Positions 1-10,636 of a stretch of 64,000 nt of DNA are shown here, one piece after another. The notes under the pieces are model-generated. The model saw only the letters and a program-made list of their open reading frames with translations, searched no databases and was not told where the DNA came from. A program made the translations under genes and the position numbers. The DNA is taken from contig NC_057819.1 of NCBI RefSeq assembly GCF_910594005.1, forward strand, positions 121,617,669-121,681,668, read 5' to 3'. Source of the stretch: Cervus elaphus. Taxonomy: Eukaryota > Chordata > Mammalia > Artiodactyla > Cervidae. Within the stretch, counting starts at the first letter, position 1. Each line of letters begins with the position of its first letter.

Positions 1-1300
1 GACCCGGCCCCAGGCATCAGGATGGGCTTCACTCACCCCTCCAGACACCTCTGATTGGCTCCTCCAGTTTAAGGTGGAGATAACAATGCTTGGCTGCTTC
101 TCTTGAGCCACCCACTGAGGACATTTTTATTGCAGGAGAGACTTGACCTTGAGTGCAAAGCAAACAAGAAGTATGCAAATTTGCTGTCGCGGTGAGGATT
201 GCATGCTGAGGTCCTCCCTGATTAATTAAGCTGCAAGTCCAGTATTTGGATACCAGGACTCTCCTCCCTAGTCCCCAAGCTGCATAACCACCATGTGGAA
301 ACTGCTGGATGATGGATTGTAAACAGCTGGTGGGATCACGCCTTCACTGCCCAAGGAACTGCAAACCAAAAAAATCCACATGTTTAATAAACAGTTGATG
401 ATTCAGAATGTGAATGGAAAAAAAGAGATGTGAGCGCTGCCTCTTGGATCTAGAGCTGAGCTGGCGGCGGGCTTGATTCTCGCCCTCGGGCGCAGGACAC
501 CAGACACCCTACTTGCACGAAGGTTCCCAGGGTCGGAGCCACAGTCCATCCTGAAACAACGTGGGTGTGGGCGGCCCCCTCTGATAGAGGCCAAAGTCAC
601 AGAGAGTGGGGCGGGGCGGGGGGCGGTTTAGGGACACTAAACACGCAGTTGGCCCTAAGAAGGAAATCAGCCCAGCCCCTTAGCCCAGGCCCCCAGCCCT
701 GCACACAGTGGTGCTTAATAAACATTACCACGTAGGAGGAGGTCAGCAGTCACTGGGGCCAGGATGGGAAGCTGGAACCCAGGTGGGGCCCCTCTCAGAA
801 CCACCCATCTCAGCTTCTGTCCAGGCGGGCGTGCCGCATGCGTGTCCTGGGCAGTGACCTGGAGACTTCAGGTGTACTTAGGAGAGCAAGCTCCTGCGAA
901 GGTGACAGGGGAAGGTACTGAGAAGCAGGGTGGGGGACGAGGGAGGGGAGGGCTCCGAATATCAGGACTGAAGGGCCACAGAGGGTTGCTGGGCCCCCGA
1001 GAAGCAGACCCGGGACAGAGATGCAACCGGAGCTGGACGGGGTGGCCGGTTGGGCATGGAGGTGAGGATGGCCGTCTGTGGCAAGTAGGACACATGGGAG
1101 TCTGGCCAGAGGAGTCGGGGAGGCGAGGGCCATCGCTGGGCTGGGCAGACCTGAGCCCACAGGAGTGGGGCAGCCGCTGCAAACAAGGCCGGGGAGAGGT
1201 GTCAGAGACAGAGGGGACATGGTGGGGGGGCGCAGGAGGAAGGTGACCAGGGCCACACAGCTGCAGCAGTCAGGAGGGATGCTGTGAAAATAAGTCCTTT
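1..1300. other. Unique intergenic sequence
   Basis: No gene recognised. It contains a G-rich quadruplex-type tract at 608-634 and a short tail-like motif (GTGCTTAATAAACATT, about 711-726) resembling the end of an MIR or L2 element. The overlapping open frames at 764-1256 on both strands are a sign of stop-poor GC-rich DNA, not coding. Confidence 0.6.
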
Positions 1301-1309
1301 ATTTTTTAA

Positions 1310-1540
1310 TTTTGTTAGCTCTGTCCTGACCATTCTGTTTAAAGTATAGCCCTTATCTCATCATCACCCTATATTCTCTCTTTTTTTTCTTTCCCCAAAA
1401 AATCCAAAGTTTATAGTCTCTCTCTCACTCAAATGCAGGCTTAAAGAAGGCAGCTGTTTTTGTCAGGGACATTTTTCCAGCGCCTAGCAATTTCCTGACA
1501 TATAGAAGGTGCTCAGTAAACACTTACTGGGTGAGTGAAG
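1310..1540 (+). repeat. L2 LINE 3' end, diverged
   Basis: The order of recognisable pieces matches the L2 3' end: a CTGACCATTCTG-like start, a TAGCCC..TATC..ATCACCCTAT block, a CAGGGAC block, CAGCGCCTAGCA, then GAAGGTGCTCAGTAAACACTT and GGGTGAGTGAAG. It is an old mammalian copy, so edges are approximate. Confidence 0.7.
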
Positions 1541-1929
1541 AATAGGCAGAAATGTATGCCCTGTAGGGTTATACAGACCTGTGATCAGTTTCAGGGTCAG
1601 GATGGTGTTGGCCAAGGGGGCAGAGCCCAAAAGCAGATGGAAGCTCCAGTGCCTACTAGCGAACGGTGCCAGGAGCTGGTTATGCATATATATAAAAAAA
1701 GTGAAATTGGATCTGTATCTTGAACCAAACACAAAAGATTGCTTCCAGATGGGTAAGCACTTGTGTGTGAAAATCCAAACTATGAAAGTAAAGCTACAGG
1801 ACAGTATCTTAAGGTATTGAAGACTGGGAAGGGTTTGTTAAGATAGGAAAGGGGAGAAACACAGGGGGAAAAGCAGGCAAATTCCCACCGCATCCCAGTC
1901 AGGAACTACATCAAAAGACAAAAGGCAGG

Positions 1930-2333
1930 AACTTCCCCAGTGGTCCAGGGACTAAGAATCTATGCTTCCTTTGCAGGCGGCACGGGTTTGATCCCTGCTT
2001 GGGGAACTAAGATCCTACATTGTTGTTTCTCTGTCACTAAGTCGTGTCTGACTCTCTGTGACCCCATGAGCCACAGCATGCCAGGCTTCCTGTCCTTCAC
2101 TATTTCCCTGAGTTTGCTCAGACTCATGTCCATTGAGTCAGTGATGCCATCCAACCATCTCATCCTCTGTCATCCCCTTCTCCTCTTGCCCTTAATCTTT
2201 CCCAGCATCGGGATCTTTTCCATTGAGTTGTCTCTTCCCATGAGGTGGCCAAAGTATTGGAGCTTCAGCTTCAGCATCAGTCCTTCCAATGAATATTCAG
2301 GATCCTGCATGCCATGACCAGAAAAAAAAAAAA
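1930..2333 (+). mobile_element. CHR-type SINE, split by a Bov-A2 insertion
   Basis: The head (ACTTCCCCAGTGGTCCAGGG) and B-box-like stretch (CACGGGTTTGATCCCTG) of a CHR SINE run from 1930 to 2020. The tail (GCATGCCATGACCAG plus an A-run) resumes at 2307-2333. Flanking near-repeats AGACAAAAGGCAGG (1916-1929) and AGACAAAAGGGCAG (2334-2347) look like its TSDs. The intervening sequence is a separate Bov-A2 element. Confidence 0.85.
2021..2300 (-). mobile_element. Bov-A2 / BovB 3'-derived SINE nested in the CHR SINE
   Basis: On the plus strand it reads as the reverse complement of the BovB 3' end: the TGACTCTCTGTGACCCCATG core, CCAACCATCTCATCCTCTGT, then CTTCCAATGAATATTCAG. It is flanked by GATCCTACAT (2011-2020) and GATCCTGCAT (2301-2310), a 9/10 TSD made of CHR sequence, so it inserted after the CHR element. 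Confidence 0.88.
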
Positions 2334-2609
2334 AGACAAAAGGGCAGAGGGCAGAGGTGAGGAAAGGTCTGTGCAGGAACAGGGCAGGGAGCCCACTTGC
2401 AGAGGAAGCTACAGACAGATGCAGATCTCATTATCTCATTAATAATCAGTGAGGTCTCAATAAACCCCAGTGAGAGACTACTCCATACCCACCAGTTTCC
2501 CACACGAGAACAGATAAGCACAGCGGACACGAGCAGTCACTTTTGCCTTCCATGTCGCCTCCCTGACCAGGCAAGTGGGGGCAGAGCAGAGTGTGTTCTG
2601 GCTTCCTGT

Positions 2610-2692
2610 TTTTTTTCAATTGAAATAAAGTTGATTTAGTTGAAATTAGTTTTAGATGTATGGCATAGTGATCCAGTTTTTTTTTTTTTTAC
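2610..2692 (-). repeat. L1 3'-end fragment
   Basis: The reverse complement resembles the L1 3' UTR: a GATCACTATGCCATACAT..AACTA block followed by the TTGAAATAAAG end. It is short and diverged, and is followed by a T-run at 2678-2691. Confidence 0.55.
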
Positions 2693-2699
2693 AGTTTAT

Positions 2700-3110
2700 A
2701 CTCCATTAAAAGTTACCACAATACAAACTCTTAGGTATAGAATCATCTACAGGGATGTACTGGACAACGTGGGAAATATAGCCCACAATATTTTACAATA
2801 ACTATAATTGGAATATAACAGTTAAAAATTGTGACACATTATATGGTACACCTGTAACTTATCTAATGTTGTAAAGGGGCTTCCCAGGAGGCTGAGTGGT
2901 CAAGAATCCACCTGCCAACGCAGGAGCCACAGAAGACTTATGTTCCATCCCAGGGTCGGGAAGATCCCCTGGAGGAGGAAATGCCAACCCACTCCAGTAT
3001 TCTCGCCTGGAAAATTCCATGGACAGAGGAGCCTGGCGGGCTATAGTCCATGAAGAGTTGGACACACCTGAACACACAAAGCATATAGCAACTATACTTC
3101 AATAAAAAAA
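2700..3110 (+). repeat. L1 3' UTR, interrupted by a Bov-tA SINE
   Basis: Typical L1 3'-end strings are present: GGGAAATATAGCCCACAATA, AATTGGAATATAACAG, TACACCTGTAACTTAT, then after the SINE AACTATACTTCAATAAAAAA at about 3090-3110. The Bov-tA at 2877-3082 splits it. Confidence 0.75.
2877..3082 (+). mobile_element. Bov-tA SINE
   Basis: The tRNA-Glu-type head (GGCTTCCCAGGAGGCTGAGT) is followed by the Bov-tA body (GGGTCGGGAAGATCCCCTGG, CCCACTCCAGTATTCTCGCC, GGACAGAGGAGCCTGGCGGG). It is inserted in an L1 3' end. Confidence 0.9.
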
Positions 3111-3376
3111 GTTACAAACACTAAAAAAAGTTACCATAGATAGTGGTTATAATTTGGTTTTCTTTAAGCTCCACATGTATTTTGGAATATACTATCTTTC
3201 TGCATGAATGACAACTTTTTAAGGAAATAGAAGTTTCCACCCTTTCAGTTAGAGAAAAATAATTTGAAAAACAGGATTCAGAACTCCACTCTCTGTAGAT
3301 TTTACATACTTTATGTTTTGCTTTTCCTTAAAGACCAGGATTATGTCTTATTCATACTTTTATTCTCGGTACTTAC

Positions 3377-3380
<4 letters not shown>

Positions 3381-3411
<31 letters not shown>

Positions 3412-3443
3412 CAAGTCACTTCAGTCATGTCCAACTCTTTGTG
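3381..3443 (-). repeat. (TG)14 microsatellite fused to a truncated Bov-A tail
   Basis: Fourteen TG dinucleotides (3381-3408) run directly into CAAGTCACTTCAGTCATGTC and CAACTCTTTGTG, the reverse complement of a Bov-A/Bov-tA 3' end. The SINE is cut off at about 3443, so this is a remnant with its tail microsatellite. Confidence 0.8.
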
Positions 3444-3624
3444 AAAAAATAGGTGTTAAATAAACAATTAGAGGTCTTTAAAAGAATGGAGAATAAGCTT
3501 CCCCAAAGGCTGTGTTCCCAGGAGCCCTGTAACTCTAGAGAATCCAGGGGGTTCCGAGGAAGTAAGTCCAGGATTGAATTAAGCTGTGACTGAAGAATTA
3601 GTAAGAATGACACTTATATGTGTG

Positions 3625-3822
3625 TGTGCTCGGTCATATCCAACTCTTTGCGACCCCAGGGAGATAGCCCACCAGCTTCCTCTGTCCATGGAGTTTTCCA
3701 GGCAAGAATACTGGAGTGGGTTGCCATTTCCTTCTCCAGGGGATTTTCCTGACCCAGGGATCGAACTCACGTCTCCTGTATTGACATGTGTATTCTTTAC
3801 CACTAGTGCCACCTGGGAAGCT
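3625..3822 (-). mobile_element. Bov-tA SINE
   Basis: Reverse-complement Bov-tA: CCAACTCTTTGCGACCCCAG, CAAGAATACTGGAGTGGGTT, CCAGGGATCGAACTCACGTC (B box) and CCACCTGGGAAGC (head). A short GT tract (3619-3629) sits at its tail. Confidence 0.9.
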
Positions 3823-3855
3823 AATCTTTATACAGATGCTCTTTTTAAAACACCA

Positions 3856-4026
3856 GGACTTCCCTTGTGGTCCAGTGGCTAAGGCTCCCAGTGCAGTGGT
3901 CCCGAGTTCGATCTGTGGTCAGGGAACTAGATCCCACATGTTGCAACTAAGAGTTCACTTGCCAAAACTAAAGATACCATGTGCCGCGACTAAGACCCAG
4001 AGCAACCAAATAAATATTTTTTAAAA
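3856..4026 (+). mobile_element. CHR-type SINE
   Basis: It begins GGACTTCCCTTGTGGTCCAG, has GTTCGATCTGTGGTCAGGGA, and ends with the CHR tail GCAACCAAATAAATATTTTT. TTTTAAAA-type sequence flanks both sides. Confidence 0.85.
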
Positions 4027-4269
4027 ACCCACTTACCAATATATATCATCTCTTACTACAGAGTTTTCTTATTAGTTATACTTAGCTATTCCATGGAAGA
4101 GCTTCGTGTATATTTAATAAGAATCATGCTGACCTGAATCTCAGGTGAAATTTGCCCAGGAGAAAGCCCAGATGCCTTGTGTGAGTCCTGGATGGAGATG
4201 AGAATCCCTGAGGAGCAACAGGGGACACCCCAGGGACGGTACTCAGGTCCAAGCTGATGCTCAGCCTTG

Positions 4270-4279
4270 AATGTTCACA
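4270..4279. repeat. BovB target-site duplication, left copy
   Basis: AATGTTCACA, identical to 7228-7237. Confidence 0.8.
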
Positions 4280-4744
4280 GCAACTCAGTTCAGTTCAGTT
4301 CAGTTCAGTCGCTCAGTCGTGTCCAACTCTTTGCGATCCCATGGACTGCAGCATGCCAGGCCTCCCTGTCCATCACCAACTCCCCGAGTTTACTCAAACT
4401 CATGCCCATTGAGTTGGTGATGCCACCCAACCATCTCATCCTCTGTCGTCCCCTTCTCCTCCTGCCTTCAATCTTTCCCAGCATCAGGGTCTTTTCAAAT
4501 GAGTCAGTCCTTTGCATCAGGTGGCCAAAGTATTGGAGTTTCAGTTTCAGCATCAGTCCTTCCAATGAATATTCAGGACTGATTTCCTTTAGGATGGACT
4601 GGTTTGATCTCCTTGCAGTCTAAGGGGCTCTCAAGAGTCTTCTCCAATACCACAGTTCAAAAGCATCAATTCTTTGGCGCTCATCTTTCTCTATAGTCCA
4701 ACTCTCACATCCATACATGACTACTGGAAAAACCATAGCTTTGA

Positions 4745-5696
4745 CTAGACAGACCTTTGTTGGCAAAGTAATGTCTCTGCTTTTAAAACACTGTCTAGGT
4801 TGATCATAAATTTTCTTCCGAGGAGCAAGTGTCTTTTAATTTCATGGCTGCAGTCCCCATCTGCAGTGATTTTGGAGCCCCCCAAAATTAAGTCTGTTAC
4901 TGTTTCCACTGTTTCCCCATTTATTTGCCATGAAGGGCTGGGACCAGATGCCATGATCTTTGTTTTCTGAATGTTGAGTTTTAAGCCAACTTTTTCATTC
5001 TCCTCTTTCACTTTCATCAAGAGGCTCTTTAGTTCTTCCCTCTCTGCCATAAGGGTGGTGTCATCTGCATATCTGAGGTTACTGATATTTCTCCTGGCAA
5101 TCTTGATTCCAGCTTGTGCCTCATCTAGCCCAGCATTTCTCACGATGTACTCTGCATATAAGTTAAACAAGCAGGTGACAATATACAGCCTTGAAGTACT
5201 CCTGTCCCTATTTGGAACCAGTCTGTTGTTCCATGTCCAGTTCTAACTGTTGCCTCCTGACCTGCATACAGGTTTCTCAAGAGGCAGGTAAGGTGGTCTG
5301 GTATTCCCATCTCTTTCAGAATTTTCCACAGTTTGTTGTGCTCCACACAGTCAAAGGCTTTGGCGTAGTCAATAAAACAGAAATAGATGTTTTTTTGGAA
5401 CTCTCTTGCTTTTTGGATGATCCAACCAATGTTGGCAATTTGATCTCTGGTTCCTTGCCTTTTCTAAATCCAGCTTGAACATCTGCAAGTTCACGATTCA
5501 CATATTGTTGAAGCCTGGCTTCGAGAATTTTGAGCATCACTTTACTAGCGTGTGAGATGAGTGCAATCGTGTGGTAGTTTGAGCATTCTTTGGCATTGCC
5601 TTTCTTTGGGATTGGAATGAAAACTGACTTTTTCCAGTCCTGTGACCACTGTTGAGTTTTCCAAATTTGCTGGCATATTGAGTGCAGCACTTTCAC
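4745..5696 (-). pseudogene. BovB reverse-transcriptase domain, frameshifted remnant
   Basis: Three overlapping minus-strand frames carry consecutive parts of the RTE reverse transcriptase. 5316-5696 has the N-terminal part (VFIPIPKKGNAKECSNY). 5140-5346 has MEHNKLWKILKEMGIPDHL and the GVLQGCILSP motif. 4745-5170 has LRYADDTTLMAE (catalytic YADD) and the segment after it. The frame changes show old frameshift mutations. It belongs to the retrotransposon, not to a host gene. Confidence 0.9.
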
Positions 5697-6513
5697 AGCA
5701 TCATCTTATAGGATTTGAAATAGCTCAACTGGAATTCCATGACCTCCACTAGCTTTGTTCATAGTGATGCTTCCTAATGCCCACTTGACTTTGTATTCCA
5801 GGATGTCTGGCTCTGGGTGAGTGATCACACCATTGTGATTAGCTGGGTTGAGAAGATCTTTTTTGTATCGTTCTTCTGTGTATTCTTGCCACCTCTTCTT
5901 ATATCTTCTGCTTCTGTTAGGTCCATACTGTTTCTGTCCTTTATTGTGCCCATTTTTGCACGAAATGTTCCCTTGGTATCTTTAGTTTTCTTGAAGAGAT
6001 CTCTAGACTTTCCCATTCTATTGTTTTCCTCTATTTCTTTGCACTGATCACTGAGGAAGGTTTTCTTATCTCTCCTTGCTATTCTTTAAAACTCTGCATT
6101 CAAATGGGTATATCTTTCCTTTTCTCCTTTGCCTTTCGTGTCTCTCTTATTCACAACTATTTGTAAGGCCTCCTCAGACAACCATCTGGCCTTTTTGCAT
6201 TTCTTTCCTTGGGGATGGTCTTGTTCCCCACCTCCTGTACAATGTCACGAACCTCCATCCATAGTTCTTCAGGCACTCTGTCTATCAGATCTAATCCCTT
6301 GAATCTATTTGTCACTTCCGCTGTATAATTGTAAGGGATATGATTTAGGTCATACCTGAATGGACTAGTGGTTTTCCCTACTTTTTTCAGTTTAAGTCTG
6401 AATTTGGCAATAAGGAGTCCATGGTCTGTGCCATAGTCAGCTCCCGGTCTTGTTTTTGCTGACTGTATAGAGCTTCTCCAACTTTGGCTGCAGAGAATAT
6501 AATCAATCTGATT

Positions 6514-6925
6514 TCAGTATTGACCATCTGGTGATGTCCATGTGTAGTCTTCTCTTGTTTGTTGGAAGAGGGTGTTTGCTATGACCAGGGCATTCTCTTG
6601 GCAAAACTCTGTTAGCCTTTGCCCTGCTTCATTCTGTATTCCAAGGCCAAATTTGCCTGTTACTCCAGGTATTTCTTGACTCCCTACTTTTGCATTCCAG
6701 TCCCCTATAATGAAAAGGACATCTTTTGGGGATGTTAGTTCTAGAAGGTCTTGTAGGTCTTCATTGAACCATTCAACATCAACTTCTTCAGCATTACTGG
6801 TCAGAGCATAAACTTGGATTACTGTGATATTGAATCGTTTGTCTTGGAAACAAACAGAGATCATTCTGTCATTTTGGGGATTGCATCCAAGAACTGCATT
6901 TCAGACTCTTTTGTCAACTATGATG
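6514..6925 (-). pseudogene. BovB endonuclease, C-terminal part, minus strand
   Basis: It encodes NITVIQVYALTSNAEEV, VLFIIGDWNAKVG (an APE-type endonuclease motif) and FCQENALVIANTLF. The N-terminal half of the same domain is in the inverted segment to the right, so the domain is broken by the inversion. Confidence 0.88.
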
Positions 6926-7229
6926 AAGAGACGGAGCCAAAGCAAAAACAACACCCAGTTGTGGATGTGACTGGTGATAGAAGTAAAGTCCGATGCTGTA
7001 AAGAGCAATATTGCATAGGAACCTGGAATGTTAGGTCCATGAATCAAGGCAAATGGGAAGTGGTCAAACAGGAGATGGCAAGAGTGAACATCGACATTTT
7101 AGGAATCAGCGAACTAAAATGGACTGGAATGGGTGAATTGAACTCAGATGACCATTATATCTACTACTGTGGGCAAGAATCCCTTAGAAGAAATGGAGTA
7201 GCCATCATAGTCAACAAAAGAGTCTGAAA
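6926..7229 (+). pseudogene. BovB 5' region and endonuclease N-terminus, inverted
   Basis: The plus strand encodes EQYCIGTWNVRSMNQGKWE, ILGISELKWTGMGE and NGVAIIVNKRV, the start of the BovB endonuclease with its Asn and Glu catalytic motifs. It abuts the right TSD at 7228. The last 29 bp (7203-7231) are repeated in inverted form at 6897-6925, marking overlap between the two cDNA pieces. Confidence 0.88.
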
Positions 7230-7237
7230 TGTTCACA

Positions 7238-10200
7238 ATAGATCTGGGCTAAAACAGGGGCTCACACACCAAAGGTTGCCCAGACAGCTTTGCCTGGCCT
7301 TGAGGGGTCAGAGGGCACATGGGGAGTAGAGGCAGGGACCCCCATGTCTCCTGGCGTTGGAGGGACCTCTAATGGGAGGATAGATCTGGGCACCTGGATC
7401 CCCTGAAACATGGGCAGCTTCAGGGGGCTTCGGGGTTCTTCAGGTGAGAACAGTGTTTCTCATGAAGGAGCTGGAGGGTTGACCAGGGGACATGAAGGGA
7501 GCCTGAAGAACAGACACAGGGAGGTGGGATTAAAACCCATCTGCCCCTCTCTAGTGCAGAGAGCATCACCTGGGCCCTGTGGGTCCCATTAGTCCCTGGG
7601 AGAGGGCTGATGAGATCCAGGGGCTCACAAGATCCAGGTGATTCTCTGGACCGAGTCCCAGAGGCCCCCAGAGGCCTCTTCAGGCTCCTCAACTCTGGGG
7701 ACTCCCAGAGTGTGACCTGAAGTGGGCTTGTTACAGGTGTAGAAAAGGAGGATCCCTTTGGAGCAGGTTTGGAAAGAGATGGTAGAGAGATGGGATGGGT
7801 GTCCCAGATCCACTGGTCCCCCCTGCTGCCCCCAGGCCAGAGGAGGGGCAGGCCTGACCACCTCCAGCTTTGTCTCCCCTGGGCCTCCACTCACCCTGAA
7901 TCTCAGCGGGCAGAAGCCCCCACAGCCCCAAACCCCATCCAGGCTGGATGTCTAGGGAAAGAGGCAGGACAAGCAGGGCAGTCACTGGTGCCCCGGGGAG
8001 GGCCCCAGGAGATTGAAACCAGCAGTGGGTGGGTGGGGGAGCCCCGGTCCAGGTCCCCACTGAACTCCCACAAGCGGCACCTGCAGGAAGGTGACCAGCC
8101 ACAACCTCAGGAACCTCGCACTCTCCCTCCTGCCCCGAGGGGTGAGGACGAGGGTACAGATGTGACCCAGGCATCAGGGGCCAGCCACTCGCAAAAATAC
8201 TTTAGAAATGAGGTGTTCAATTATAATTTTTTAAAAAGCGCCAGGCCAGACACAACCAGGACCAGGACGCAAGAAGAAAGTAAAAGGAAGAAGCAAACCA
8301 AAGAATCAAACCCAAACTTAAGAAGAAGTGGCGAGAAAACAGGGAACAGAGAAAGTGGGGGTGGGACCCAACCTTTGTGTTTCCAATTAGCCTATTGCGG
8401 TGACGCTCTGGGGACAAGGGCTGGTGACAATGAGCAAAACGTGGCTGGAGGAAAAGGAGCTGGCCGGGTGGCGAGCAAAGTGTGTCTCACAAATGCAGTG
8501 ATTTGTTTTCACAAGTCAAACCTCTCTCATTTCAGATCACAAGGGAAAAGTCTTGGATAGCGGCCAGTCTGATGGCGCTGGGGACCCAGGACAGCTCAGA
8601 GAGCCTGACAGTTAAGTCAGCGCCCTGAGTCTGGGGGTGTCAGTTCCCTGCCCCCTCCCCACCACCCAGGGACCTCAGCCTCCACTGCTAGGCTGTCGCC
8701 TTGGTGCTGGCCCTGAAACCAAGCTCGATCCTCCATGTCCTGTGGCCTTTGGGTGATGGGGGTCCCTGGGGTGCAGCATTTGGCAGCCCCCTGCTCTGGC
8801 CCGACTCCCTGAAGCCAGAGGGACCTCATGGGCTGCTTCCTGGCCCCTGCCTCTCAGCTCGCGGCTCTGGTGGCTGGAGGGGCAACCGCCAGGCCAGGGC
8901 TTTCCTTTTCCAAAAGCTGGGTGTGTCCTCGTCTGGCGCTGTTGCTGGGCCCCAGATACCTCTACCCAGAACCCCCGCTGGACCCGCGGACACCCTCCCC
9001 ATTCACATGCCCACTTCCCAGGACAGAGCCACGGGGCCCATTTCCTGAGCCAAACCTGACCAAGGCCGGAAGTCTTCTCCGCTCTGACACCGTCCCTGTG
9101 GGGGGGGCCTCGAGTCACACAGCCTTGAAGTTTGACCCCAGTGGGCCTGCTCTGATCTCTGTGCCCCTAATGTACTCTCGCCTGCCCCTCCCTGCACAGA
9201 TGGGGGTCTCCTCTCTGGTTCCGACCCAGTTTCCTCTCCAGGGAACTGCTTGGTCTTCAGTGCAGACGAATCAGGTCAGACTTGCAGCTTCAATCCTTCC
9301 TGTCCTTTGTAAAGGCCTGGGGGACCTGGAACCATCTCCTCCTCATGCCAAGCTCCCCACCTGCCAGCCCCACCCCCAGGACTGCTCCTTCTCCATTTGC
9401 CTCCCTCCCACTCACTTTTCTGTCTGGCTGTTCTGACCCTCTACCCTTTCTTCTTCACTTCTAGTTGAGGTTTCCTGACCGCACCAAACAGCCAAAAGCA
9501 CAGTCACCTTCTTGGGTGCTTCCCCAGCAGGGCTGCCCCAGGTCCCCTCTTCTGAGGTCCCTTCAGCAAGAGTAGGTGACCAGGACAGGGTGTGTCCCTG
9601 CCTCCTGGCCAGACCTGGAGAGAGGGATGAGCCTCCTCCATCCACATCTTCACCCCCGAGTAGAGGGAGAGTGTGCTGACCATCCTGGACTGTGGCCAGG
9701 CCTGTCAACCCTGCAGGTCAGGCTGCAGACACCCTCCCCTCGGCCCTCGGGATCCAGATTCCTCACTGCACGTGGGAGTGGGGGACGCCATCACCTCCCA
9801 GGTCAACTGGCGTCTGTCTGCACCGTAGTCTGTTCTGTTCGTGGCCCTCCATGAAGTCCCAACATCGATGATGGGGGTGGGTTTTGAAGCTCCATGCTGG
9901 TCTGTGCTCCCAAGTTCCCAACAATTTAAGGAATGCCGGAGGTCTGGGGTCAGAATGTAAACAAGGCATCGCACAGCATCAGCGAGGGCAGTGACCTCGC
10001 CGTGAACCGCGGGGTGTCCCTGACGCCTCAGAGGCCCGTTTGTGTCTTCCGTCTCGTGAAAACACAACAGCTCGGCTCTTACAAGTGTGAAGTTCAAGTC
10101 TTAAGTTAACCAGCTTTCAAGTTCCAGAAAAATTGCCTACTTGTTATTTTTTCTTATGGAGTTTTTTCTCTTCGTAGGCATGTGGTGTGGGTCAGAAACC

Positions 10201-10636
10201 CTGACACGGACCATCTCAGCACGGCTGCCCTGGTTGCAAGAGGATCAGCCCGGAGGGCAGCTCGAGGGCCAGGACGGGACCGGTGTCTGTCCCCGAGAGA
10301 CCTCGCTGGCCGGCCCCAGAGGCAGAGGGACAGCTCTGAAAGGGGCTCCTCTGAGGACAAGGCTGCAGTGAAGAAAAGGCAGCGTGCAAATGTCAAGGGG
10401 GAGGGAAAGAAGCTGGCTTTGTAGGAAGACATTCCCCAGGAAGAAAGCGGGGATTATTCGAGATCTGATGATTCTGCCATAAGAAACAGAAGCTCTGATA
10501 GGAAAATATATACACAAGGGCATGCCGAGGCGGGGGTAGGGTGGGGGCAGTGGTGGTGGGGTTGGAGTAGCACCCACATCCTGAACTTTCATACTGTTTC
10601 CATTTTCTCAGCTCGCTTGTGCATTATTCTTAGAAA
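7238..10636. other. Mostly unique GC-rich intergenic sequence
   Basis: I recognise no gene and no young interspersed repeat. Overlapping open frames such as 7769-8560 lack any known domain. An AT-rich patch lies at 8205-8345. A possible decayed exon (10178-10640) is listed separately. Confidence 0.55.

Larger units (their letters stand above)
4280..7229 (-). mobile_element. RTE-BovB LINE, near full length, with an inverted 5' segment; inactive
   Basis: The main body (4280-6925) is minus strand. It starts at the 3' end with a pentamer tail (repeated CAGTT, 4286-4309) and runs through reverse-transcriptase and endonuclease sequence. From about 6926 to 7229 the 5' segment reads in the opposite (plus) direction. 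The 10-bp repeat AATGTTCACA flanks the whole unit (4270-4279 and 7228-7237), so body and inverted segment came in together. Reverse-transcriptase signatures on the minus strand include GVLQGCILSP (about 5160-5200) and YADDTTLMAE (about 5040-5070). The frames covering these change near 5316-5346 and 5140-5170, so the polyprotein is frameshifted. The endonuclease is split: GTWNVRSM and GISELKW are on the plus strand (about 7018-7121) and GDWNAKVG on the minus (about 6682-6705). The copy cannot encode an intact protein. Confidence 0.95.

Noticed and set aside
4745..6864. Reverse-transcriptase and endonuclease frames as host genes
   Set aside because: They are parts of one BovB retrotransposon with frameshifts, a 5' inversion and TSDs.
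7769..8560. 263-codon plus-strand open frame
   Set aside because: It overlaps several frames on both strands in GC-rich DNA, has no recognisable domain and shows no convincing splice or promoter context.
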